Source: Lunularia cruciata (Eukaryota > Streptophyta > Marchantiopsida > Lunulariales > Lunulariaceae). From it: a stretch of 64,000 bases of DNA. The stretch's first letter is position 1; the number at the start of each line of letters is the position of its first letter. The DNA lies in the NCBI GenBank assembly GCA_948567375.1, contig OX419761.1, forward strand, positions 7,504,501 to 7,568,500, in the 5' to 3' direction. Shown piece by piece: positions 1 to 12,201 of the stretch. The translations under genes were made by a program, and so were the position numbers. Below the pieces are notes generated by a model. It made no database searches. It had not been told where the DNA came from and was given only the letters and a program-made list of their open reading frames with translations.

Positions 1-2950
1 GTACAATAATCAACGGGAAATAATACTACTATCACGTACGAATTATATCCAGGGCATGCAGATAAGTTCAAAGAATTGTGAACACTCTGAATCACAGACA
101 GTCGATTAAGCTGGCAAAGAAGGGTTCCGCATATAACACAAACACTTCATCTCGAGGAAGTTGGGTTCGAATTGCCAGTCTGACGGACCAGAAAATGCTC
201 ACCGCACCTGCCTGTAAAACCAGAGAAAATTGATATGCCCAACTGCGGGAGTTGTTGTCTCCACCAGATATCTTTCCTGCTGAAGACGAAGAGGGGCCGT
301 TCTATGCCTGATGATTCCACAGCGAAGTAGGGAGTTTGCAGTGGAATGATGTTCACAAATTCTGCATTGAAAGCATATATATCCCACATAATTATTCCCC
401 TCAGCCTCCCAGATGCCACGCACTGAAACTACCAAACAACATTTCTGCAGTGCACTCAAATTAATAGTTCGTAAGGCAATCAACTGTGCCTAGTCATGAT
501 TAGTACAGTAACTAAGTATCTACAACCTTTCTGTAAAGCCTGGATCAAGATGTTCCTTTCTTCAGGTTCTCACGTTGAGCAAGTCTTCCATCAGTTCTGT
601 TAGATTCTGTACTTCCTGAAGAATGAAGCTCTATTGTAGGGTATACAACAGACCGGTCTAGATCTCGGCGGACAAGCTGCCCACACTAACGAAATTGGCG
701 GAGGCGATTACTCGTTACGAAATGCCTTAATCTTTGGTTCGTTTAAGGCCGTCCTTTTCTAGCCGCGTTCTTTTCAGCCTCGTACTCCGCATCTTCCCCC
801 CATGCAGTTGCAGTTTCTTTCTGTCTACTTCATCCGGTAGGTTGTCCTGTTACAACAAATCTAAATTCTGGTGGCTACTTTAAACGGTGACAGTGCCGTT
901 TCAGACTTCCCAGATGAGTCATTTATGCCAACCAATCTGCCCAGCAATGCGGGCCTTGGGTATACATCGATGTGTGTATTTCTGCAGATGTCAAACAATT
1001 GGCATGTCTCCGAAGCAATCCGCATCACTGTAGATGCCCTTGCCAGTCTCGCCATTCATCTCGAACGCGTTTACTACCATTCTTGTAGTCTAAGATTTTT
1101 GTTTCGCCTATTTTTAATTTTTGTCCAGCTATTCGTTCTCATTTCTTTCTCCCACTTCAACCTTGAGCTGATTTCTGTACACGGCATTCTAGATCTAGGA
1201 CTGATGTTTGTATCCTCTTCTTGAAGTTTCTTCCTTTCTACCCGTGCTAATTAATGTTAGATTACCCCTTTCCAGCCTTCCTGCCTTCTACCTGTGTCTC
1301 CAAGGTTCGGATATAAATTCATGAGTACGCTTCCCGGCCCACAGCTGGAGAGGTCATGGTCACTCCCTTCATGCAAGAAAGAAGTATTGCATCAGTAAAT
1401 AAGGGTGGCAAATTGCTCATGTGTACAGTGACTATGATGGATGTACTAGAACCCGCGTTTCGTTTGATTGCTCATGTATCCTCGTCACTTCAAGAACGGT
1501 CAAACAGCAGTCAAACCTCGCACAAAGCTTGCAAGGCAGGTGAAAATTCTAAACAGTGATGTGAGGACATGACATGAGATATACGTTCCCAACCCCATGA
1601 CTGCTCGAAATCAGCTTATAAATAAAGTTTGAGGTTTGTCTGTTTTCAGATTTACTTAACATTTCTCGAGGTCTCGACTTTAATATATTAGCAGCTACCG
1701 GGTTGTAATATCGGCGAATTAATTATCTTCTCACATTGTCCCGTTGGAATCCACAGCAAATACACGAACCTCTAATCGCGTAATGTGCCGATTTGGAGAG
1801 AGAAAGATCAATGCAGGTGCAATGAGGATCAACAATACGCCCCCATTGTATGAAGCTGGTATCTATAAGGCATAGAAACCGTAGAAGCCAAATCAATTCA
1901 AAAAGGAGCTAACAAATTAGACAGAGGGGCTACCTTGAGCTCGCGGGTTAATGCCAACCCTTTTGGAAGACCCTGTGTATGTAAGATTAATCTACTTCAA
2001 GAAACTTCCCGGGGTGATAGTATCATGTGCCATCTGCTATTTGAGATGTGATTTCGCAGGAATAATGATATGCAGTCAGGCATATTCTCCTGATACTGAG
2101 ATACGAAGCAGACTTGGTCATACTTCTTTTCCTAACTTGCAAATAGGTGCCGACATACAAGGCAGGCAGTCCACTTTGTACAGTCTTTCGAGGAGGATTA
2201 CCATGAATATCAATTAGCTAAGTAGTGGCATCAAAACCGGGATATTCGAACAAGTTGTACCGGTACGCGCTAGAATCGCGGTGAAACTACTGCGGTAGTC
2301 TTCTGGGAGAGAGGGGCAACTGAGTTGACCCTGAAGTATCGCCTAAATATCAATGTATCCATCCAAATTTCCGAGAGCGGAATTGACTTGACCACGATGT
2401 ATTAGCCAAAGTTAATGTATCCATAGAAATCCCCGTGAGCTTTGGGACTGTATACAGGAAACGAAAAGGAGGACTGTCTCTATTTGAACAGTGGTAGTTC
2501 GTTCGCACTCCAAGATGTAATTATTTACCCGGGTAGTACAGGACAATCTACCATATACTATCACATCCAACGGTATCGTTGATGAGAAAATGTGCAAGAA
2601 CTCCTGCATTTGGACAAAGGTATAGAACCCTTTAGTACCTTCAAGTTGAATGTGGAACTTAGATGATAGATTTTATCATGATGTAAAATTTATATTTATT
2701 CTAGTGGAATTTTTCAAAATGCCCATTTCATTCCACTCCTTCCTCGTTTTCGAGAAATGGAATCCTACCACTCACCATTATGAAGGAAAAAGAAATTCGT
2801 TCACAGTACCTCACGGCGGGCAGTTTCTTGTAATGACTACCACACATTCTTTGCACTTCACTATCCCATGCTTTCTTGGTGCCGGGCTTGATCGGGTACT
2901 TCCAAGGAAATTGTTTGTTGTGAATTCGGCTGTAAATTGCGCATTTTGAA
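1..2950. other. Unrecognised flank, CpG-richer, no supported gene
   Basis: No transposon domain, RNA gene or repeat shared with the rest of the window was recognised here. Short open frames exist on both strands (for example minus 147-419 and 199-483, plus 871-1224) but none shows a domain I know. CpG dinucleotides are visibly commoner here, for example around 650-800, than in the decayed transposons that follow, which fits low-copy or less methylated DNA. An exon of a spliced host gene could hide here, for instance on the minus strand near 180-400, but I cannot support one. Confidence 0.4.
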
Positions 2951-4054
<1,104 letters not shown>

Positions 4055-4480
4055 GTCTCTTGTCATGCCATTTGTAGCGTCACACCTTGATTGCTCAAAT
4101 GTTGGAGTAGTAATGTTGGTAGTCAGAGGTATTTTGGAAGTTAATCATAGGCTACTTGTTGACGGTCAGATTCTGTGTTTGGGATATTGATCACTTGCAC
4201 CATTTGTACCATCATGTGTGCCGTCTGTGGGATCATTAGGGTTGGAAATCTAGGTCAAAATCAAAGGTATATAGTGCAGCTCATAGAGCTTACTTCTCTA
4301 ATGTTGAGCCTTTGAGTTCATAGCTATGATGGACACAAAGCCGACAAGCGCTACTTGGAGTGTCTTGGCTATAGTAAGTGTGGCATGACTATCATCAATG
4401 TCTAGTTATTGGTAGATTGTTGAGTGAAAGATCAAGTACCGATTTGATTTGAGTTGATTTGAGATGATGAAGAATTGATT
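4055..4480 (+). repeat. Family G 5' LTR remnant (copy 1)
   Basis: This stretch is similar to 32890-33320, the LTR of the second family-G element. The match runs from the block ending tttgtagcgtcacacct, through the motif ttgagcctttgagttc, to the gatttgatttgag region. It lies about 380 bp upstream of family-G gag in the same orientation, as a 5' LTR should. The first part of the LTR does not align and the outer end was not found, so the limits are approximate. Confidence 0.55.
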
Positions 4481-4857
4481 GCATTATAGAAGTGAGAGTC
4501 AAAGGGAAATTGGGTGTAGGAATTGAGGGTGTTGATGGTATCTCCAAGGCTGGTTGATTGTTTGTACCTGGATCATGATTTAGATTTCCCTAAGAGTGAT
4601 TGTGTGCAAAAGTGTTGGCCAAATTTCCTTGAGAATAGAATCAATTCAAGTGGTAGTGTTTGTTTTGAACTTAGGAGGTGAAAGCAAGACCAATTTGGTA
4701 CAAATTGAGCTCAACTGGTAAAATTAAAGTGGAGTTGGGAACCTATTCTCACAAATTAAAGTTTTGAAGATCCCCATCCTTTCAATTTGGCTTGAATGGA
4801 GATTTAGCAGAGAATTTGGTGGTCAACCAACTCTAGGGATTTATATCAAATTTTACG

Positions 4858-6357
4858 TTGTGTTTATATCAGGCTCTAGTGGGAGAGGATATTGTCTCTA
4901 AGTTGGAGTTTGACATAAGAGTTGATTCAGTTGAGATTTTACTTGGTGTGTCTGCACCATTGTTGTGGGACATGGACAATATTTATGGCGCTCCCAAAGG
5001 CCCCAAATGTTACTTTGATAGAATGGGTACCATTGAGTTAGATGACTTCATCTATGAGTTTGATAGTTAGTGTGATCTATAGCACATGCGGAACCCAACT
5101 TTGTTTATGGCATGGAAGGGGTTGTTTCAACACTTGGAGGGTCCACCAATGGATGAATTTCATGAGTTCAAGTGAGCTCACTTGGAGGAGATTGAGTTAT
5201 GGAGATAGTATTGATCTCCAAACTATATCTCCATCACTTTAGGTTCAGGTTTTAAGGTAGATTGGTAGTACCATGAGTTCTAGCTCTAGTAGCATTGGTG
5301 GATCTATTGGAGATGGTACTATTACAAGTGGAGGCACTATTGTAGAAGGTGGTGTAGTATCAAGGTTTAACGCCTTGGTGGAGTTCTTTTGGTGTTTGAG
5401 GCAAAAATTCCAAAGAGTGTAGACTAATAAGCTGAGGAGCTTGCAAGAGTTCCAATGAAAGGTTAGAGAGAGCTTATGTGAGGCATATACTTGCATGAAA
5501 CAATTGATCAAGTTTACTCAATGAGTTAATGAGGCCCAAGCGGTCCAGTTCTGGTATGGGATACTAAGACAAAGAGTTGCAACATAGAGTACATGATTCT
5601 ATGTTGTTACATGCTATTTCCCCTACTTTGGTAGTAGTATTTGGTTTGGCTAAACGTATTGAGCTCAACATGGTGGAAGAGAAAGTGGTGACATCTAGAT
5701 TTGGTAGGAAGATCTCATCTACAACTATTATTCCTTTTAGAGTGCAACAAATTGCACAATGCCATGTTGGTTTCTAAGGACAAGGTGGATATCCTAGATC
5801 CTATGGAGCGAGTGGAGAGCCTAATGTCGTAACCTTTACCTTCCTTTTTAGGTAAACAACCAATGAGTGGTGGTGTTGCTTGCTAGACTTGTGGTGGACC
5901 TCACCACAAAAGAGAGAGTGTAATCAAGGTAGTGGACATGATACCTCTAGTACATCATAGCCAATATAGAGACAATGTGACCATTGCTATAGATTTGGTC
6001 ACACTAGTGATTGATGCTTTGATGTTCACCCGGAGTTATGGAGTGCTAGTGCGGCTATGGCAAGTAGTGGAGGAGCTCTAGGTCATGAAGGAAAAGGTGG
6101 TAGAGGGGGTGGTAGAGGATCCACACCTAGTAGGGATGTAATACATGCTCTTACTTTTGATCCAACCATGGCTAATTGAATTGACCATATAGAGCATAAA
6201 TTAGCTAGCATAGCCATTGTTGACAGGAGATCAAATTTGGGTGTTGAGGCTTCCACCTCTTATGTTAGTTATAGAGACATCTTGGAATTCATGTGTGGAG
6301 CAGCACAAGTAGATGCCTTTGCTATAGTGACTAAGAGTGCAGTACGTGCTCCTGAGT
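4858..6357 (+). pseudogene. Family G gag remnant (copy 1)
   Basis: Decayed Gag (nucleocapsid/capsid) of the family-G Ty3/gypsy element. It is similar throughout to the gag at 25545-26870, including the shared phrases PTLFMAWKGLFQHLEGPPMD and HLEEIELW. Near 5976-6017 a C-X2-C-X4-H-X4-C zinc knuckle is readable, with the second Cys changed nearby in places. An upstream half-knuckle near 5880-5920 keeps the TCGGPHH core. Several stops and frameshifts break the frame. The coding sequence is cut at 6357, where the LTR of element A begins, so protease and later domains are missing. The family assignment rests on comparison within the window. Confidence 0.65.
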
Positions 6358-7070
6358 TGTGAGCCGGCCTGTATCTCACTCAAGATAAACCTCTAATGGC
6401 TATTGTGGTAGCCCACCATGGACTAAGAAGGCAAAGAAACCCAACTCCATCATACTCCTCCAAGGCTAACACTCCAAGACTCAAGACATTGCTCATTAAA
6501 GAACTCAATGAGTGAAAGATAGTTGCAAATAAAAGGATATTAAGTACTTCCTCACCTTTTGTTTGTATACTTGTGAAATAATTACACACCAAAGTTATGG
6601 ATTATTGGAGTAATTCAAATAACTTGGCTAAAAGTCAAATAAAGTCAAAAGTCTAAAGGAATATCTATTAGGAAGGAAAAGGAAAAGGAATCTCAAAGAA
6701 ATATTCTCCTAAGCATGTGGTCTTATCTTAATCCAACCACTAAGTCAAGGATTCTTGCACATGGGCTATCCTTAAACTATAAAAGAATCCAAAAAGCAAA
6801 AAGACTTGTGGTTCAAGAGTTCTCAACTCTTTCCTCAAAGCCAAACACATAGGAATAACACCAAGTGAATACACTAGAATATAAAATAATGATGCTCATC
6901 TTTTCCACCTCCTCTAAAATAAGGTCCCTTTATCTTATTTATAACTGAATTTAGCTAATCATGACTAATGTAAAACCATATTTTATCTCTTTATAAATAA
7001 TATTTCTCAAGTACTTATAATATCAAACTAAATATCAAAATAACACATATATACACAAATAGGTGTTACA
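6358..7070 (-). repeat. Element A 3' LTR
   Basis: Starts tgtgagccggcc and ends aggtgttaca on the plus strand, so on the element strand it reads TGTAACACC to GGCTCACA. It is similar to the LTRs at 22226-22901, 33716-34408, 34615-35298, 41731-42422 and 59512-60185. The adjoining bases at 7071-7083 are the reverse complement of the short purine tract GTCCAAGGATAAA that primes plus-strand synthesis. A TATA-like tataaac block lies inside in other copies. Confidence 0.88.
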
Positions 7071-7099
7071 TTTATCCTTGGACTAAGATTTCACTTCAT

Positions 7100-8290
7100 C
7101 CTTGGAGTGAAGATCTCTCTACCTTCTATGATACATCTTCAACTTATCATGGTTAATCCTATCAAAGCATCTTCCTCCTAACTCCTTGAGATCATAGGTG
7201 TAATTGCCTCAGACCTTCTCCATTATGAAAAGACCAAAGTACTTAGGCAAAAACTTCTTTTGCACTCTCTTGAATCGAATGGATCAAAAAACATTACCCA
7301 ATCACCTTCTTTGAAGTGCTCCACTTCTTCTTTCCTTGCCTCTTGTCATAGCTCTCCTTTTGTATTGTTTGGACTTGCTCCACTCAAAGCATAGCAATTG
7401 CTCTTGCCTCCTCCAATTCCATGAGTTGATCATTCCTTGAATTCTCTACATCACCTCCTTGAGCTTTCTTCAATATTCTATGAATTCTTTGGAAGGTAGG
7501 AAGATCAAAGTGAAAAGTTAAGGTAGACACAATAACATATACCAAATAAAATGGAGAATATCTGGTGGAAGTCGTCATGGTTGTCCTATACTCCCACAAA
7601 ACCACATGAATCCTCTTGCCTCAAGGATGTTTAGCCCTTCTATTTTTGCATCTTTGGCCAACATCATGCATAGGTCTGATTGGTTCTCTTTGCAAATCCA
7701 TTAGAGTTTGGCTTAAAAGATGTAGTTACTTTATGTGTGATACAAAATGTTGTAGCATGGCTGTACTAATGCTCCTTGTAAGAATCTCCTCCTCTATCAA
7801 AAACCAACTCCAAAGTGCACACAAACCTACTGATGATGCATTCATAAAGAAATCTACCAATTTCATCTTTATTCTTGTCCCTCAATGGTCTACCCTAAAC
7901 CCACTTGGTAAGGTAATCAATAAGTACCACAATGTACAAATTGTTCCTTGAGGTTCTATTGAGAGGACCTACAAAGTCAATTCTCCACTGCTCAAAAGGT
8001 ACTAACAATGAAATTGATCTAAGAGAGAGAGTGGAAGTAGACTTTCTAGCAAAAGCTTGACAAACATGACAAGTTTTGCAATAGTCAATATAATCCTTGA
8101 GAATCCCACTCCAATGGTAACATGCATCTAGAATGAAAGCAATCACCTTTCTTGCAAAGTATCCCCCACACACTAAACCTTCATGAAACTCCTTTATCAG
8201 TAGGATAGATTCCTCCTTACCCACTGCTCTTTGAAGTAGACCATTTGCTCCTTGGTGAAAAAGAATATCCTCTACCATTGTATAAGGTCT
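7100..8290 (-). pseudogene. Element A integrase
   Basis: Decayed integrase that would insert the cDNA. On the minus strand it shows the HHCC zinc-binding part (CKTCHVC near 8060) and the core with first Asp in RIDFVGPLN (near 7980) and second Asp in FDRGG (near 7790). The third catalytic residue, Glu in the GLAERTNQ of relative B, reads Lys here (plus strand near 7690), a G-to-A type change that should kill activity. A frameshift separates the pieces at 7384-7605 and 7895-8314. The C-terminal tail continues toward the LTR without a chromodomain. Confidence 0.75.
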
Positions 8291-8310
8291 AGACCTTGCT
8301 ACAAGGGTCT

Positions 8311-10390
8311 TCATCTCCCTAGCATGTATCCTTTTTGATGATTAGCTCTTGTAACAAAGTCCACAATCTCCTTGTACTCCATTGGGACCTCTTGAGTGAC
8401 TGAGATTACCATATGCTCCTCATCCAATAAGGAATCATCCATTGCTTTGATTCCATCATGATCATAGGCCCTAGATAACAAATAAGCATTTACATGTTTC
8501 TTCCTTAGCCTTTCCTTGATGGTGTAGTCATAATTAGAAAAGAGTATCATCCACCTTGTTAGCCTTTGTTTCACATTATGCTTGTTGAATATGTACTTTA
8601 AAGCCTTGTGATCCATGACAATGGTGGCTTTCCCTCCAATCAAGTAGTGTCTAAACTTTTTGAGACCAAAAATCACTACCAACCCTTCTCTCTCCATGAT
8701 TGAGAAGTTCTTTTTTGTTGAAACCATCTATCTACAAGTATAAGCTATTGGATGATCATGCCTATCCTGGTCTAATTGACTAAGAGCGCATCCTGTAACT
8801 ATATTGGAAGCATCAATGTAAAGGATGAAAGGCTTACTTCAATTAAGTTTAGCAAGAATTGGAGCTACAACAAGGGATTGCTTTAACTCTTCAAAAGCTT
8901 TGATAGTCTCATTGTCATCCAAAATCACCATGTATTCTACACTCTTCTTCATATAGATGGTCAATCCATAAGCCTTGTTATAAAATAAAAAGATGAACCT
9001 CCTATAGTACCCAACCATCTCCAAGAATTGGTGTAACTTTGTTGCCTCCCTTCCACATTAGGCTTGTTGAAGATGTACTTCAAAGCCTTTTGGTCTGTGA
9101 CAATGGTGGCTTTCCCTCCAATCAAGTAGCATCTAAACTTCTTAAAACCAAAGATCATTGCCAACCCTTCTCTCCCCATGACATAGTAGTTCTTTTCTAC
9201 TGAAACCATCTGCCTACTAGTATAAGCTATTAGGTGATCATGCCCATCTTGGTCTAATTGACTAAGAATGCATCTTATAGCTACATAAGAAGCATCAGTG
9301 TAGAGGAGGAAATGCATACTCCAATCAGGTTTAGCAAGAATTGGAGCTATAACAAGGGATTGCTTGAGCTCCTCAAAAGCTTTGAGAGCCTCCTTGGTCT
9401 CCAAAATCACCATGTAATTTACACCCTTCTTCATGTAGATGGTCAATGCATAAGACTTGTTGGAAAATGAGAAGATAAACCTCCTCTAGTACCCCACCAT
9501 CCCAAGAATTGACATAACTTTTTCAAGCTTGAAGGGAATGGAAGGTCTGAGATTTTCCTTACCTTCTAAGGATCAACTGCTATCCGTCCTTGGAGATGAT
9601 GTGCCCTAAAAGTATACCTTCTTCACATCCAAAAATGCACTTCTTTGGGTTGAGTGATGCATTTGCCTCATCCAAGCATTGCAAGAGCTTGATTAGGTGC
9701 TCAAAGTGCTCCTCCTTGCTCCCATAGACACAAAAGTCATCAATGAAGTCTCTCACAAATTTTCAAATGAAAAGTTTAAATACCTTGTTCATGAATCATT
9801 GGAATGTGGCTAGAGCATTGCAAGGCCCAAAAGACCTTGAAAGCATAATTTCTCCAAGGTGTGGTGAATGTGGTGAGTTGTTGATGCTCTAGTGCAATCT
9901 TGATTTGATTATATCCACTATAACCATCTCCAAAACTATACCTTTCATGACCTACAACCTCCTCCAAGATCTCATCAATGAATGGTAATGGGTAGTAGTA
10001 CTTCTTGGTAACAACATTGAGCTTCTTGTAATCCACACATACCCAAAGCTTGTCATTCTTTTCCTTCACAATGATAACTGGAGACACCTATTTTGAATTA
10101 TCCACCTCAAAGATAAATCTGGCCTCCTTGAGCTTATCAATCTCCTCCTTCACAACCAAAGATATTGGTGGGCTAATGCAACATTGCTTTTGGTAGACTA
10201 GTCTTGCATGTGACTCCACCTCTATCTTGTGCTCCTCCAAGGTGACTTCCTTTAGATCCTCGTAACTAAAAGCAAACACATGGATGAACTTTTGGAAAAT
10301 CTCCTCAAATCTCATCTTCTCCTCCTTGGTAACATTTGGACCATACTTGAGGGTAGATAACCTCTTCTCTATCTCCTCAAGTGTCAATGG
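8311..10390 (-). pseudogene. Element A reverse transcriptase and RNase H, with internal duplication
   Basis: Reverse transcriptase copies the element RNA; RNase H removes it. The RT finger/palm is at 9776-10087 (WVCVDYKKLN), and the catalytic FIDD box is readable on the minus strand near 9735-9745. The thumb, connection and RNase H part occurs twice in tandem, at about 9057-9520 and 8570-9056. Both copies contain KAFEELKQSL, LSQLDQD and KALKYIFNK. Stops and frameshifts are present throughout. The region 10088-10387 is the linker before RT, conserved with element C at 45780-46097. Confidence 0.75.
8570..9520 (-). repeat. Tandem duplication of an RNase H segment in element A
   Basis: Two diverged direct copies of about 470 bp lie head to tail. 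Both encode GYYRRFIF-like, YMKK, AFEELKQSLV, LSQLDQD, GGKATIV and ALKYIFNK phrases. The junction is near 9056, where IFNKPNVEGR runs into sequence corresponding to the FLEMVGYYRR start of the next copy. Elements B and C carry only one copy. Confidence 0.75.
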
Positions 10391-11443
10391 TGATATATGG
10401 GTCCTTCAAGACCTCCGGCTTAGGTCATAGCACTCAAGGGATACACATCTGAATCATATTCAAATTCAGCCTCCTTCGTGGAAGTCTCCTCTTCCATGCT
10501 TGTGCCCACACCTGGAGCTCCTTCTTCAGAATCTGATTCCCAATAATCAAAAGATGGTGTATCTAAATATGAAGTGTTGGTAGTGTTAGTCACAAGAATT
10601 GTGACTCTATGGTTTGATGACCCAATCCTCAAGTACCCTTTGTGAAATCTATCAATTTTGTGTGTTTCTCTCAACCATGGCCTCCCAAGAAGTAAGTCAT
10701 AGCTTGAATCCTTCAAGACTTGGAAAGTCATGAGATTTTGAACTCCCATAATTGAAACTACCACCTTATCCATCACCCCTACTAGTCAAACTTGTTGCTT
10801 TTTTGCCATGCTCACCACAAATGTTGAAGGTCTAGAGGGTATCATACCCAACTTCTTCATCAACCTTTCTGACATGGCATTCATTGCTGATCCTCCATCA
10901 ACCAATGCATCCTTGATGTTGTGACCATTCACTCTCACACCAATCTTAGAAGCATATTCACAAGCCTCCTATGATGTTGGTTTAGCATCCACCACCCCCA
11001 TTGATACAAGAGCTTTTGCATTCTTCTTCCTCTTGCTCCTTGTAGAGCTCAAACCAACTCTAAGCTCCTTTCTCAAAGTAGGATTCAAAGCAATCAGTTG
11101 GCCCATTATGATGTTAACTTTATAACTACCAACATCTTCTAAGACATTGTAGTTCCATTGTTGCTTTGATATCAAGAAGTCCTCCATTCTTTTTGGGAGT
11201 TTTTGTTGTTGATGGTGTTGAAGTGCTTGTGCAAGTGCAAGTGCTCCTACTAGGTATAGGAGTATCTTGGCTAGGAGTAAATCCTTGAGAAGAGTGCACA
11301 TCCTTTGCAAAACAAGCTCTCTTCTTCTCTTGTACCAAAAGATCCAAATGAAGACCTTTGGAGCTGAGCACTCTCCCTTCTCATACTTGCTCTCAACCAC
11401 ATCTATGGGTGTTATCCCCTTACCTTTTTTTGGATTAGGAGCC
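10388..11443 (-). pseudogene. Element A gag C-terminus and protease region
   Basis: Continues the gag-protease frame of element A after the solo-LTR insertion. At 10420-10776 the minus strand reads the protease C-terminal part, with SYDLLLGRPWL, the usual hydrophobic-LG motif near the protease end. The stretch 10850-10960 keeps the DALVDGGSAMNAMS-like active-site region seen in element B. The Lys- and Ser-rich gag tail at 10969-11443 matches B residues 320-470. The family-E LTR starts at 11444, directly after the target-site gagcc. Short frames and stops show decay. Confidence 0.7.
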
Positions 11444-11644
11444 TGTGGTGCCCACATTTTTTGTTTTTTTCAAAATAGAGAAGAAGAAGTGTATAGAGAA
11501 GTCAAATTGCCCCTATATGGCCGAAGAAGGTGAAGAAAAGTGTAAAAGACCAAATCCAAGGAGAGAAATAGGAGAATGGAAACTCACATTGGGACACTTG
11601 AATGAGGAAAAACTCCAAATGCCTAGCCTGAGCTTTGGCTTTGG

Positions 11645-11652
11645 TATTTATA
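11645..11652 (-). promoter_or_regulatory. TATA box in element D 3' LTR
   Basis: The minus strand reads TATAAATA, and the same box is at 16899-16906 in the 5' LTR. It lies downstream of the heat-shock elements in element orientation, as a core promoter should. Confidence 0.55.
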
Positions 11653-11794
11653 GGTAGCATATAAGGCCCTTGAGAAGCTTCTCAAGAAGCTTCCTCAAGC
11701 CGCTTTCTTAGAGTGCAAGCCAAGTTAACTAGGAAGCTTCTCAAGAAGTTTCCTTCTAGAAACCGCCTACTTGGCATGCAAGCTAAGCTAGTTG

Positions 11795-11882
11795 GAAGCT
11801 TCTAGAAGCTACTTACTTAAGGTGCAAGCTAAGTTAACTGGGAAGCTTCCCAAGAAGCTTTCTAGATACTTCCAGAATATTC
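11795..11882 (-). promoter_or_regulatory. Heat-shock elements in element D 3' LTR
   Basis: Two perfect three-unit heat-shock elements are visible: GAAGCTTCTAGAA at 11795-11807 and TTCCAGAATATTC at 11870-11882. Each alternates GAA and TTC at 2-base spacing, the consensus bound by heat-shock factors. Several partial GAAGCTTC blocks lie nearby. They lie about 145-230 bp upstream of the TATA box in element orientation. Function is inferred from motif and position. Confidence 0.6.
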
Positions 11883-11974
11883 TAGGCTACTTTGTCTTAT
11901 GTGCTACTTCATAATCCCGACTAACTTCGTCGCTAAACTCCATATTGTTACATATTCCCCCGCCGCTAGTTGGT

Positions 11975-12200
11975 GACGTCCTCATCGCCAGTGAAGCTTC
12001 AAATTCTTGGATGGCCGTCTGTGCATTCTGGAGGTGAGAAAGAGGCTCCTAGGTTGCATCATGAAGGGGATACCCTTTCCAAAGGACCTTGTACTCCGTA
12101 TGTTGGCAACAGCCTCGTTGGTTATGGCGACGTGCAAGGATACGATCAACTTTGTACTCCTCATGATCATTGATAGGGATAGGAAGAGGGGGAGGTTGGA
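11975..12200 (-). pseudogene. Element D chromodomain
   Basis: The C-terminal tail of the integrase, which in chromoviruses reads histone marks and steers integration into heterochromatin. The minus strand reads EEYKVDRILARR, then TEYKVLWKGYPLHDAT, then a TAG stop where the family has Trp (WEP), and then a C-terminal helix ending near AIQEFEASLAM. The first two aromatic positions (Tyr, Trp) are kept. The third, the Trp-to-stop, is lost. It is out of frame with the integrase ORF that ends at 12202. The domain identification is firm; the protein is broken. Confidence 0.8.
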
Positions 12201-12201
12201 C

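Larger units (their letters stand above)
11541..11952 (-). repeat. Element D 3' LTR
   Basis: Reads tgtaaaagacc to attgttaca on the plus strand and is paired with 16794-17206. The adjoining 11953-11965 is the reverse complement of the purine tract GGCGGGGGAATA, placing this as the 3' LTR of a minus-strand element. It is rich in aagcttc blocks and short imperfect repeats of about 65 bp. Confidence 0.95.

Noticed and set aside
147-483. Possible minus-strand exon of a host gene
   Set aside because: Two overlapping open frames with plausible splice-like bases at one end, but no domain recognised and no second exon found. Not enough to call a gene.
11267-11657. Plus-strand open frames across the element A and solo-LTR junction
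   Set aside because: They cross the 11444 insertion point and the start of element D and run antisense to gag. They are shadows of junction sequence.
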